From: Archangium violaceum
Lineage (GTDB): Bacteria > Myxococcota > Myxococcia > Myxococcales > Myxococcaceae
Direction: 5' to 3'
DNA: 64,000 nucleotides
Assembly: GCF_016859125.1 (NCBI RefSeq)
Contig: NZ_CP069338.1
Coordinates: 6,573,501-6,637,500, forward strand
The notes under the pieces: generated by a model
The model's database searches: none
Seen by the model: only the letters and a program-made list of their open reading frames with translations
Told to the model about the DNA's origin: nothing
Program-made: the position numbers and the translations under genes
Shown here: one piece after another, positions 52,258 to 60,139 of the stretch
Position numbering within the stretch: the stretch's first letter is position 1
Layout: each line of letters opens with the position of its first letter

Positions 52258-52967
52258 GGGCGCCGGAAGTCCTTCAGGCGCGCGAGACGCTGGCTGCGTA
52301 CGCGCGCCCGGCGGTGGCGGTGGACCTGGTCATCCTGACGCTGGTGGACGGCGCGCTGAACGTGCTGCTGGTGCGCCGGGGCGGGCCTCCCTTCGAGGGG
52401 AAGCTGGCGCTGCCCGGCGGCTTCCTGCGGGTGGGGGACGGGGTGGAGGACCAGGGCGAGGACCTGGACGTGGCGGCGGCGCGCGAGCTGGAGGAGGAGA
52501 CGGGGCTGGGGACGGAGGGCGTGTTGCTGGAGCAGTTCGCCACGTTCGGCAGGCCGGGGAGGGACCCTCGCATGAGGGTGCTCTCGGTGGCGTACTACGC
52601 GCTGGTGCGGCCAGATCTGGCACGGCGGGTGCGCGCGGGCGGAGACGCGGCGGAGACGTGCTGGCAGCCGGTGGCGGGGCTGCGCGAGGGCGCGCTGGCC
52701 TTCGACCACGAGGACATCCTCCAGGTGGCGTTGGAGCGGATGCGGGAGAAGCTGGACACGTCGACGCTGGCGTTCTCGCTGGTGCCGGAGACCTTCACCA
52801 TTCCGGAGCTGCGCGCGGTGTTCTCCGCGGTGAAGGGCGAGCCGCAGGATCCGGGCAACTTCCGCCGCAAGGTGGCGCGGCTCATCGAGGATGGGGTGCT
52901 GGAGAAGGCACCGGGAGTGCGGCGGACGGCCTCGAAGCCCGCAGCGCTCTACCGGTTCCGCGCGTGA
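52254..52967 (+). CDS. nrtR: NrtR-type transcriptional regulator (Nudix plus winged helix)
   Basis: The 237-residue product has a Nudix-type ligand domain (LPGGFLRVGDGVEDQGEDLD, AARELEEETGLG) followed by a C-terminal winged helix (LVPETFTIPELRAVFSAV, FRRKVARLIEDGVL). This domain pair defines NrtR, a repressor of NAD synthesis genes released by ADP-ribose. In regulators of this type the Nudix box binds rather than hydrolyses; here the REx2EExGx pattern (RELEEETG) is still present, so some catalysis cannot be ruled out. GTG 52254 overlaps the upstream stop. Confidence 0.9.
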   Translation: MRAPEVLQARETLAAYARPAVAVDLVILTLVDGALNVLLVRRGGPPFEGKLALPGGFLRVGDGVEDQGEDLDVAAARELEEETGLGTEGVLLEQFATFGRPGRDPRMRVLSVAYYALVRPDLARRVRAGGDAAETCWQPVAGLREGALAFDHEDILQVALERMREKLDTSTLAFSLVPETFTIPELRAVFSAVKGEPQDPGNFRRKVARLIEDGVLEKAPGVRRTASKPAALYRFRA

Positions 52968-52986
52968 TGGACGAGAATCCCCGGGC

Positions 52987-54012
52987 ATGGGTCATCCCTC
53001 CATCGAGAACAAGACGCCGTTCGTCTTCGAGTTCATGGGTGTCGCGGACGAGGAGGGACGGCCTCATGTCCTCCTGCTGGCCAAGGCCACCTACGACCTG
53101 GGAACGACGGGGCTGGTGCTCGCCGAGCAGCAGGTGCCGGTGAACTGGGGTGGGGAGGCGTGGGGCAAGCCCGGGGAGTCCAGCGACAAGTACGAGCCGG
53201 AGTGTGCCTTCATCAAGCCCGCCACGGACGTGGTCCTCATCGGTCACGCGCACGCCGGGCAGAAGGAGGCCACCGAGGTTCAGGTGTCCTTGCAGGTGGG
53301 TCCGCTGAAGAAGGTCGTCCGGGTGGTGGGGGAGCGGACGTGGTTCAAGAGCCTGGGCCAGGTTTCCATGACGAAGCCGCTACCCTTCTCCCGCATGCCG
53401 CTCACCTGGGAGCGGGCCTTCGGCGGTTGGGATCGGACGAACCCGGATCCGAAGAAGCACACCTTCGAGCCCTGCAACCCCGTGGGGGTGGGCTTCCGGG
53501 CCAGCTCGAGGAACTTCGAGGAGGGACTGCGACTGCCCAACCTGGAGGATCCCCAGGTGCCGCTGCGTGAATTCGGTCAGCGCGTCCCACCGGTGGGCTT
53601 CGGTTTCACCTCGCCGCACTGGCAGCCTCGCGCGGCGTATGCCGGCACCTACGACGAGGCGTGGGCGAAGGAGCGCAAGCCGCTGCTGCCGAGGGATTTC
53701 GATCGGCGCTTCTTCAACGCCGCGCCGCCGGGGCTCGTGGCTCCGGGTTACCTCCAGGGCAACGAGCCGGTCACCCTCGTGAATGTCTCGTCTCGAGGCC
53801 GGCTCGCCTTCTCCCTGCCCGGCCAGCCAGCACCGAACGTCACGGCGGTCGTCGCGGGCGGAGCCGACCTGAATCCACGGTTGGTCCTGGATACGGTCAT
53901 CCTCGACACGGATGCCCATCGCGTGATGTTGCTGTGGCGAGGTAGTATACCGCTGTTCGGGGGTGTGCGTGATTTGCGGGCCCTCGTCCTGTCGTCCGCG
54001 ACCGCCAGCTGA
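52987..54012 (+). CDS. DUF2169 protein, T6SS effector adaptor-like
   Basis: The 341-residue product matches DUF2169: VFEFMGVADEEGRPHVLLLA near the start, YEPECAFIKPATDVVLIGHA and MPLTWERAFGGWDRTNPD, and FNAAPPGLVAPGYLQGNEPV. DUF2169 proteins are found with T6SS PAAR and toxin genes and are thought to help load effectors onto the spike. ATG 52987 starts the conserved sequence; the frame upstream is the NrtR tail in another register. It is the first gene of the effector operon. Confidence 0.87.
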   Translation: MGHPSIENKTPFVFEFMGVADEEGRPHVLLLAKATYDLGTTGLVLAEQQVPVNWGGEAWGKPGESSDKYEPECAFIKPATDVVLIGHAHAGQKEATEVQVSLQVGPLKKVVRVVGERTWFKSLGQVSMTKPLPFSRMPLTWERAFGGWDRTNPDPKKHTFEPCNPVGVGFRASSRNFEEGLRLPNLEDPQVPLREFGQRVPPVGFGFTSPHWQPRAAYAGTYDEAWAKERKPLLPRDFDRRFFNAAPPGLVAPGYLQGNEPVTLVNVSSRGRLAFSLPGQPAPNVTAVVAGGADLNPRLVLDTVILDTDAHRVMLLWRGSIPLFGGVRDLRALVLSSATAS

Positions 54013-54027
54013 GGAGGATGGAGTCCC

Positions 54028-54492
54028 ATGGCCAATACCGTTGGCGTGAACAAGATGTCCGTGGTGACCAAGGACTCCAATGGAGTCTCCGCGGCCTTCC
54101 CGGATGTCTGTAAGACGCCCAGCCCGGGTGGGCCCATCCCCATTCCCTATCCCAACGTCGCGAAGTCCTCGGACACCGCGCAGGGCACCAAGAAGGTCTC
54201 GGTGGAGGGCAACCCGGTGTGCGTGAAGGACTCGAACTTCAGCACCAGCACGGGTGACGAGGCGGGCACCGCGGGCGGTGGCGTGGTCTCCGGCAAGACG
54301 AAGGGCAAGGCCGAGTTCGTCAACTTCTCCTTCGATGTGAAGTTCGAGGGCAAGAACGTGGCGCGCGCCATGGACCTGATGCTGCACAACGACAAGAACA
54401 CGCCGCCCTTCCCGGTGATCCAGCCGCCCGTCATCGCCCTCGGGAAGGATGAGGGAAAGGCCGTCTGTGCCGTCTGTGAGAAGGATCTCTAG
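54028..54492 (+). CDS. DUF4150 PAAR-like spike tip protein
   Basis: The 154-residue product has the PAAR-like pattern MANTVGVNKMSVVTKDSNGV, PDVCKTPSPGGPIPIPYPN, VEGNPVCVKDSNFSTSTGDEAG and a C-terminal part with paired Cys (AVCAVCEKDL). DUF4150 proteins cap the VgrG needle of T6SS and connect effectors to it. GAGGA lies before ATG 54028. It follows DUF2169 by 15 bases and precedes DUF6484 by 20. Confidence 0.9.
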   Translation: MANTVGVNKMSVVTKDSNGVSAAFPDVCKTPSPGGPIPIPYPNVAKSSDTAQGTKKVSVEGNPVCVKDSNFSTSTGDEAGTAGGGVVSGKTKGKAEFVNFSFDVKFEGKNVARAMDLMLHNDKNTPPFPVIQPPVIALGKDEGKAVCAVCEKDL

Positions 54493-54512
54493 TTCGAAAG
54501 GGGGGCGATTCC

Positions 54513-55034
54513 ATGGGCGCTCGTGAGGACGATTCGGAGGTTCAGGTCCCGGCGGTTCGCGAATCCATCCTGGGGAGTCGCGCGGGTTGGGTCGTTGGCA
54601 TCGACGGCAGTGGAAGGCCGTTGGTGGATTTCGAGGGCAATGAGGCCGGCCCCGTCGCCGCGCTGTTGGCCGCCGTCGTGGACGCCCAGGCCCTGAAGGC
54701 CGCGGCGGACCGGCGTCAGCGGGCGGTGCTCCTCTTCGAGAACGGTGATCCGCTTCGGCCCTTTCTCATGGGGCTCGTCCAGGAGCCGAGCCCGACCCCT
54801 CTGCTGGACGAACTGCTGGAGCAGACGCCCGCGCAGGAGGCGAGCCGGCCGACGGAGGCCTGGGTCGACGGTCAGCGGGTGACCATCGAGGGCAAGGAGG
54901 AGGTCGTCATCCGGTGTGGTGCGGCGAGCATCACCCTCCGGCGTAACGGCAAGGTCGTCATCAAGGGCACCTTCGTGGAGACGAGCGCCAGCGGCAAGAA
55001 TCGCATCAAGGGCGGCTCGGTCGAGATCAACTAG
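54513..55034 (+). CDS. DUF6484 protein with VgrG-like C-terminus
   Basis: The 173-residue product has the DUF6484 N-terminus (AVRESILGSRAGWVVGIDGS, RPLVDFEGNEAGPVAALLAA) and a C-terminal beta stretch (CGAASITLRRNGKVVIKGTF, then VETSASGKNRIKGGSVEIN) that looks like the end of the beta-helix of VgrG proteins. It sits between the PAAR-like gene and TIGR02270 in the T6SS operon. A role in building or adapting the spike is inferred, not shown. Confidence 0.8.
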   Translation: MGAREDDSEVQVPAVRESILGSRAGWVVGIDGSGRPLVDFEGNEAGPVAALLAAVVDAQALKAAADRRQRAVLLFENGDPLRPFLMGLVQEPSPTPLLDELLEQTPAQEASRPTEAWVDGQRVTIEGKEEVVIRCGAASITLRRNGKVVIKGTFVETSASGKNRIKGGSVEIN

Positions 55035-55039
55035 CCGCC

Positions 55040-56356
55040 ATGAGTGATCGGTCCGACCCCCTCTTGAACTGGGACATCCAGGAGGAACATCTCGACGAGG
55101 CCGCCTTCTTCTGGGGCCAGTGGGAGCGCTCCCTCTCCGCTCCCGACGAAGTGCTCCCCGACGTCGCGGTCGGTGAGGAGCGGTTGCTGGCCCGCCTGGA
55201 CGCGCTCGTCCTGGGGGGACCGCGAGTGGCCGAGAGGTTGCTGATGCCGGCGCTTGCCTCGGATGAGCCCGAGCGTCTCTCCTCCGCCGCCTTCACGCTC
55301 CTGTTCGACGCCTCGTCCCGACGGGGCTCCGATGCGGTGCTCAGCGCCCTGCGTGACGCGGCTCCCGATGCATGCGCCGCCATCCTGAGGGCCCTCGAGG
55401 TCCTCCCCACCGCCTCGCTTCCGGCCTGGGTGGAGTCGTTGCTGGCCCAACCCGAGCCATCACTCCAGGCCCTGGCGTTGGATGTGCTCGGTGCACACAG
55501 CCTCTCTCCCGGGCTCGAGTTGACGGGCTTTCTCTCGGAGGAGGATCCGCGGCTGTCCGCCGCCGCCCTGCGCGCCTCGGTGCGCCTCCGAGCGCGGTTG
55601 GATCGAAAGGTGCTGCAACGCTTCTGGTCCTCGTCCGAGTCCTCCGTGCGTGACGCCGCCATCCTCGCCGGCCTCATCCAGGGGCAGCGCGAGGCGTGGA
55701 TGTCCTGCCGGCAGGTCGTGGAGGCGCGCGGGCCCGACCTCGAGCTGCCCCTGCTGTTGCTCGCGCTGGGTGGAGACGCCGGGGAGCTGGCTCCGCTCCG
55801 GGGGCTGCTCGACGTGACGGCGCTTCGTCCACACGTCCTCTGGGCCCTCGGGTTCAGTGGACGCGTGTCCGCGGCCGAAGCCTGCCTGGCGTATCTGGGT
55901 GACGAGGCGGTGGGCCACCTGGCGGCCGAGGCGTTCTGCTCCATCACGGGGCTGGAGCTCTCGGGCCGGTTCCTGGCCGGGGATCCGTTCCTGGAGGACG
56001 AGGAGCCCGGGTCGGAGGCGCCCTTGGGTTCGCATCCCATGCCGGGCCCGGGTCTGCCCCTCCTCGATGCACGGCTCGTGCGGGACTGGTGGGTGGAGTC
56101 CAGGACGCGGTTCAATCCCGAGACACGCTACCTGCGTGGGCGGCCCTGGAGCCCCGCCGTCCTGCTCCAGGGGCTGTGGACGGAGCCCATGCGGCGGCGG
56201 CATGGCCTGGCGCTGGAGGTCGCCCTTCGGAGCCAGGGCACCTTCCAGGCGCGCACGCGTCGTTTCGCGCGCCACCAGCTCGCGGTGTTGGAGACGCTTC
56301 GCACCACGCCTCCCTCCCTGTCCTCGGGTCCGTTCGTGAGGGGGCTCGCTTCATGA
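55040..56356 (+). CDS. TIGR02270 family protein, HEAT-like repeats
   Basis: The 438-residue product matches the TIGR02270 family by its start (WDIQEEHLDEAAFFWGQWE, RLLARLDALVLGGPRVAERL). It is built of Leu/Ala-rich helix pairs like HEAT repeats (LSAALRASVRLR-type units). The family is known from myxobacteria and some other T6SS-bearing bacteria and has no proven activity. The gene lies six bases after DUF6484, and its stop overlaps the start of the ketosynthase-like gene (ATGA). A structural or chaperone role for the effector is plausible. Confidence 0.85.
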   Translation: MSDRSDPLLNWDIQEEHLDEAAFFWGQWERSLSAPDEVLPDVAVGEERLLARLDALVLGGPRVAERLLMPALASDEPERLSSAAFTLLFDASSRRGSDAVLSALRDAAPDACAAILRALEVLPTASLPAWVESLLAQPEPSLQALALDVLGAHSLSPGLELTGFLSEEDPRLSAAALRASVRLRARLDRKVLQRFWSSSESSVRDAAILAGLIQGQREAWMSCRQVVEARGPDLELPLLLLALGGDAGELAPLRGLLDVTALRPHVLWALGFSGRVSAAEACLAYLGDEAVGHLAAEAFCSITGLELSGRFLAGDPFLEDEEPGSEAPLGSHPMPGPGLPLLDARLVRDWWVESRTRFNPETRYLRGRPWSPAVLLQGLWTEPMRRRHGLALEVALRSQGTFQARTRRFARHQLAVLETLRTTPPSLSSGPFVRGLAS

Positions 56357-57546
56357 TTCCCTCCGGGTCTTCCCCCACGCTGCCCCTGGGCTCCATCGCC
56401 ATCACCGGTCTGGGGTTGACCACCTCCATCGGACTGGACGTGGTGGCGAGCTGCATGTCGGCGCGGGCGGGCGTGACGCGCTGGACGCCGCTCGATATCG
56501 AAGAGCCCGACCTCGACACGCTGGAGAGCGTGCCGTTGAAGGGACATGCCGTGCGTGGCCTCACCGATGGCTTCGAGGGAATCGGGCGGCTCCTGCGGCT
56601 GGGGAACACGGCGCTGGCGGACCTGCTCGACTACGCGGGGCTGGCTTCGGCGGTCCCTCCGCGCACGGGCTTCTTCGTGTGTCTGCCGGGAGACTTCCAC
56701 GCCACCCAGCGGCTTGAGGCCGAGCTGCTCTCGGGCCCCGCGCCGGACGAGGTCGCACGGGCCTCGTTCCAGGAGCACTTCGAGGAGCAGCGGCAACTCC
56801 AGGCGAGGCTGGAGGGACGCATGGTCTCGGAGTTGCTGTCCCGCAACGGGCTGTCCATCCACCCCTCGCTGCGGGCCTGTTTCTTCGGGGGACCGGCCAC
56901 CTTCGCTCGTGCCGTGGAGCTGGCGGTCCATCGACTTCGGACGCGGGAGCTCGACCGCTGCATCGTGGGGGGCATCGACTCGTTCGTGCACGGGGCCGTC
57001 CTGAGGGACGTCTACGAGCTGGGCCTGTTGCGGACGCAGGAGCAGCCCTCGGGCTTCTTCCCGGGCGAGGCGGCCGCGTTCATCCTGTTGGAGAGGGCGG
57101 ACGCGGCCCGTGGGCGTGGGGCCCGTGTCGAGGCCCTGCTCGGGCCGGTGGCCCTCGCGGAAGAGCCGTTCCACCGGTTGTCGGGCGCGTCGCCGCAGGG
57201 GGTCGCCCTCGCCCACACGGCGGAGGCGTGTCTTCGGGAAGGCCAGGCGCGGCCCGGTCTCGTCATCGTCAATCTCAATGGGGATGACTTCCGGGCCCAG
57301 GACTTCGGTGGCGCGCTCGTGCGCCTGGGGCGCGAGCGTCTGCCCGAGTCCTTCCAGCAGTGGTATCCGCCGGCGTCTTTTGGAGAGCTCGGCGCCGCGA
57401 CCGGGGCCGCCTCGGTGTGCCTGGCGGTCCGGGGGTTCGTGCGTGGGTACGCGGGGGGCCGGAGTGCTCTCGTGCTGTTGGTGGGGGACGATGAGGCGCG
57501 TGCGGCACTGCTCGTCGAGGATGTAAGAGCGTCAAGCCCGAGGTAG
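56353..57546 (+). CDS. Beta-ketoacyl synthase-fold pseudoenzyme in T6SS operon
   Basis: The 397-residue product follows the thiolase/KAS fold: IAITGLGLTTSIGLDVVASC at the start, the nucleophile region HPSLRACFFGG with Cys176, CIVGGIDSFVHGA, and FFPGEAAAFILLERAD. The two catalytic His are replaced: the H-G-T-x-T position reads NLNGDD (N309), and the G-H position near the C-terminus reads FGELGAATG (E345). Chain elongation is therefore unlikely. It is co-transcribed with the effector genes and may fold or carry an acyl ligand for the effector. Confidence 0.85.
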   Translation: MIPSGSSPTLPLGSIAITGLGLTTSIGLDVVASCMSARAGVTRWTPLDIEEPDLDTLESVPLKGHAVRGLTDGFEGIGRLLRLGNTALADLLDYAGLASAVPPRTGFFVCLPGDFHATQRLEAELLSGPAPDEVARASFQEHFEEQRQLQARLEGRMVSELLSRNGLSIHPSLRACFFGGPATFARAVELAVHRLRTRELDRCIVGGIDSFVHGAVLRDVYELGLLRTQEQPSGFFPGEAAAFILLERADAARGRGARVEALLGPVALAEEPFHRLSGASPQGVALAHTAEACLREGQARPGLVIVNLNGDDFRAQDFGGALVRLGRERLPESFQQWYPPASFGELGAATGAASVCLAVRGFVRGYAGGRSALVLLVGDDEARAALLVEDVRASSPR

Positions 57547-57550
57547 AGCC

Positions 57551-58609
57551 ATGAGCAACGCGGAAGCAATGCGGCGTGCGTTCGAGGAGTACAAGAAGCG
57601 GGCCGATGCGGCCCGTCAGGCCAGGCAGGATGCGACGCGGGCTCGCAAGCTGGCGAACCAGGCCGAGGACAAGCTGCAGCAGGCCGAGAAGGACTACGCC
57701 AAGGCGCAGCAGGAGGGGAAGGGGAAGACCAAGGCCAAGGAGGCGCTGAAGGAGGCCGAGAAGCCCTCCAAGGCGGCCCAGAAGGCCGAGAGCAAGGCCG
57801 AGACCGCCGAGAAGAACCGGCACCTGGCCAGGCTGAAGACGAAGGACACGCACCAGCCAGGAGAGGACAACGGGTGTGTCACCCGCTGCGTCTGGGAGCA
57901 GGGTGGGCGTCCTCCCAACTACCGGCCCCGGTGCCTCTTCGATGGGCACAACCACAAAGAGAACGCCATCAAGTACCACGTCGGCAATGATCAGAGCTGG
58001 TTCAACCTGAGCTTCGATCGAGCGGGCAGCCGCGCTCGTAAGCGGCTCGAGGCCCAGGCCAAGGCCATCCACCTTTCACGGCGGGCCGACAAGAACAACC
58101 CCATCGCGACGCCTGGCGCCTGGGACATGGGGATGAGTGGCGCGAACTTCTGGTCGAGCAGCAAGACGCCCTGGCACCACGAGGCCCACCACATCATCCC
58201 GACGGATGTGCTCTATGCTGCCTTCGGGGAAGACCTGAGCCTGTTGCAGCAGCTCAAGTACAACATCAACAAGGGCGTCAACATCATCGTCCTGCCCCGG
58301 CGGCTGGCGTTCGGCAGGATCTACCTGCTGCCCGCCCACAACAACAGCCACGCGGGCTACAGCATCGAGGTCGAGAGTCGCGTCAACCGGGTGCGCTCCG
58401 CCGCGAGCAAGCAGCAGGAGAAGAAGGAGGGCCACCCGGATGTCTCCGATGCTCCCAACAACAGCTGGAAGTCCCAGCTCGAGGATCATTCGAAGCAGCT
58501 CCGGAAAACCATTCGCCGGGCGGGAATCCTGCTGGGGCTGACCGCCGATGCCTCCAACACGCTGGAGGATGTCTTCAAGTCCCAGGATCGGGGTTCCGCA
58601 TCCGTTTGA
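57551..58609 (+). CDS. T6SS effector with C-terminal AHH nuclease domain
   Basis: The 352-residue product has a long N-terminal coiled coil (about 1-95, rich in Lys/Ala/Glu, KRADAARQARQDATRARKLA). A Cys-containing middle part follows (CVTRCVWEQGG, RCLFDGHNHKEN), then an AHH nuclease domain with A212-H213-H214, N244 and H263-x3-H267-x2-Y270. AHH domains are HNH-type DNases or RNases. There is no signal peptide, as expected for T6SS cargo. It is followed by imm11 and Imm49 genes. The domain is the same family as in the SitA-like toxin at 7.0-8.3 kb, although the sequences differ outside the motif. Confidence 0.88.
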   Translation: MSNAEAMRRAFEEYKKRADAARQARQDATRARKLANQAEDKLQQAEKDYAKAQQEGKGKTKAKEALKEAEKPSKAAQKAESKAETAEKNRHLARLKTKDTHQPGEDNGCVTRCVWEQGGRPPNYRPRCLFDGHNHKENAIKYHVGNDQSWFNLSFDRAGSRARKRLEAQAKAIHLSRRADKNNPIATPGAWDMGMSGANFWSSSKTPWHHEAHHIIPTDVLYAAFGEDLSLLQQLKYNINKGVNIIVLPRRLAFGRIYLLPAHNNSHAGYSIEVESRVNRVRSAASKQQEKKEGHPDVSDAPNNSWKSQLEDHSKQLRKTIRRAGILLGLTADASNTLEDVFKSQDRGSASV

Positions 58610-58687
58610 GCACGCGTCCGGGCTCGTGCCGGGCTCTCGCTTCTGATACTTCGCGCAACCACCTTCACGTCGATTCGGGTCCGCCCC

Positions 58688-59290
58688 ATGACCGCCGCCA
58701 CGCACGACTACTTCATCCTCACCATGGACTACAGCGAGGAGTACTGCCGCATCGATGCGCCTCTACCCAGGCCCCTGGACAAGAAGTGCTGGAGGGCGGC
58801 CGAGGGCGAGCGGATGGGGACGGAGTATCCGGCGGGTGTGCGGCTGGCGATGTCCAAGCGGCATCGGGGGTTGGTCATTCCAGAGTACATCCCCAACACC
58901 CTCCTGATGCCCATGGTGACCGGCAAGCTCAAGACGTTGCTCGAGCAGGAGTCCGGGGCGGAGATCGAGTTCCTCCCCTTCGCGCTCTACAACCACAAGG
59001 GCCGGGTCGCCGATCCGGAGTGCTTCATCGCCAACGTCATTGGCACCAGGGAGTGGGCCGACATGACGAGGACCCGGGGTGAGAAGTCCATCATCTCGCC
59101 GGGGACCTTCGAGGCGCTCCACCTGCTCCACCTGGATTCCGCGAAGGTCGACCCGCAGGCGAAGCTCTTCCGGCTGAACATCATCCCGCGCTTCCTCATC
59201 GTCCGGGACGACCTGCGCGCCGCCTTCGAGCAACACGGCATCAAGGGGATGAAGTTCACCGCCATGGGCGAGAGGTGCCGGCTCGTTTGA
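58688..59290 (+). CDS. Imm11 family (DUF1629) immunity protein
   Basis: The 200-residue product matches Imm11/DUF1629: DYFILTMDYSEEYCRIDAPL, RLAMSKRHRGLVIPEYIPNT, and the C-terminal IIPRFLIVRDDLRAAFEQHG followed by IKGMKFTAM. It is 78 bases downstream of the AHH effector and should protect the producing cell from it. It shares the family, though only distantly, with the immunity gene at 8.3 kb. ATG 58688 starts the conserved domain. It acts in the cytoplasm. Confidence 0.85.
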   Translation: MTAATHDYFILTMDYSEEYCRIDAPLPRPLDKKCWRAAEGERMGTEYPAGVRLAMSKRHRGLVIPEYIPNTLLMPMVTGKLKTLLEQESGAEIEFLPFALYNHKGRVADPECFIANVIGTREWADMTRTRGEKSIISPGTFEALHLLHLDSAKVDPQAKLFRLNIIPRFLIVRDDLRAAFEQHGIKGMKFTAMGERCRLV

Positions 59291-59305
59291 GCCGGGGAGG
59301 CTGAT

Positions 59306-60112
59306 ATGCCGATGGACCTGGAGACCATTGCGGACAACGCCCGCTTCTCCCTGGATCAGGCCCTGCGCATCATCAAGCACGGGGGCGTGGCCGAGCGCTC
59401 TGGAAAGGCCTACGGCGCGGCCTCGCTCATGTACCACCGGCTCGCCTTGTGCGAGCTGCTCTCCGAAGCCCGTGCTGACCGCTTCCAGGTCCACCTGTGC
59501 AAGTCCGCGCTCGTGCGCCTCCACCTCGTCCGGCTCGTCTCCTCGGGGCGGTCCTTTCATCCCTCCACCACGTGCGCGGGCGCGAACTTCTCCTTCGTGG
59601 ATGCGGTGGTGGCGGGGCAGCTCGGGCTGGCGGCGGACATCGCTCGCCTGACGACGGACAAGCACGAGCCCACCGCCGAGTACGAGGACGACTTCCTCCT
59701 GCACCGCTTCCTGCAGAGGAACTTCCTGCACCTGCACGCCGCGGAGTCCTATGACTTCACGGCGCTCTTCGATCGCTGGGAGCGGGTGCTCGAAGGGGAG
59801 CGCACCCCATACTTCGACGTGTGCCAGGCCCTGTTCCGCCGAGACGCGGCCGGGTTCGGGGACGCCCTTCTCACGGTCATCGAGGAGCGGGCCCGCTCCT
59901 TCCAGCAGAAGGACGAGCACTCGGAGGAGGCACGCCGGACGGACGGGGCCGTGTTCATGAATGGCCTGGCGCTGTTGCGGATGGCGGAGATGAGCGGGCT
60001 GCCGGCACAGCGGGAGTACCCGAACATCCCCAGCCTGGCGCGCCTGCCGCCCGGCACGATGCAGCTGTCCCCCAACGCCTGGATGAATCCCGATGAGGGA
60101 CTCCCCGGGTAA
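59306..60112 (+). CDS. Imm49 family immunity protein
   Basis: The 268-residue helical product has the Imm49 pattern: AYGAASLMYHRLALCELLSE, EYEDDFLLHRFLQRNFLHLH, FDRWERVLEGERTPYFDVCQ and GLALLRMAEMSGLPAQREYP. Imm49 proteins occur next to polymorphic toxins. It is 15 bases after imm11. Two immunity genes after one toxin suggest either joint protection or a spare defence against a second toxin. ATG 59306 follows GGGGAGG. It is convergent with vgrG, 27 bases apart. Confidence 0.82.
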   Translation: MPMDLETIADNARFSLDQALRIIKHGGVAERSGKAYGAASLMYHRLALCELLSEARADRFQVHLCKSALVRLHLVRLVSSGRSFHPSTTCAGANFSFVDAVVAGQLGLAADIARLTTDKHEPTAEYEDDFLLHRFLQRNFLHLHAAESYDFTALFDRWERVLEGERTPYFDVCQALFRRDAAGFGDALLTVIEERARSFQQKDEHSEEARRTDGAVFMNGLALLRMAEMSGLPAQREYPNIPSLARLPPGTMQLSPNAWMNPDEGLPG

Positions 60113-60139
60113 CTTCTCCGGGGAGGGTGATGCCGCGGG

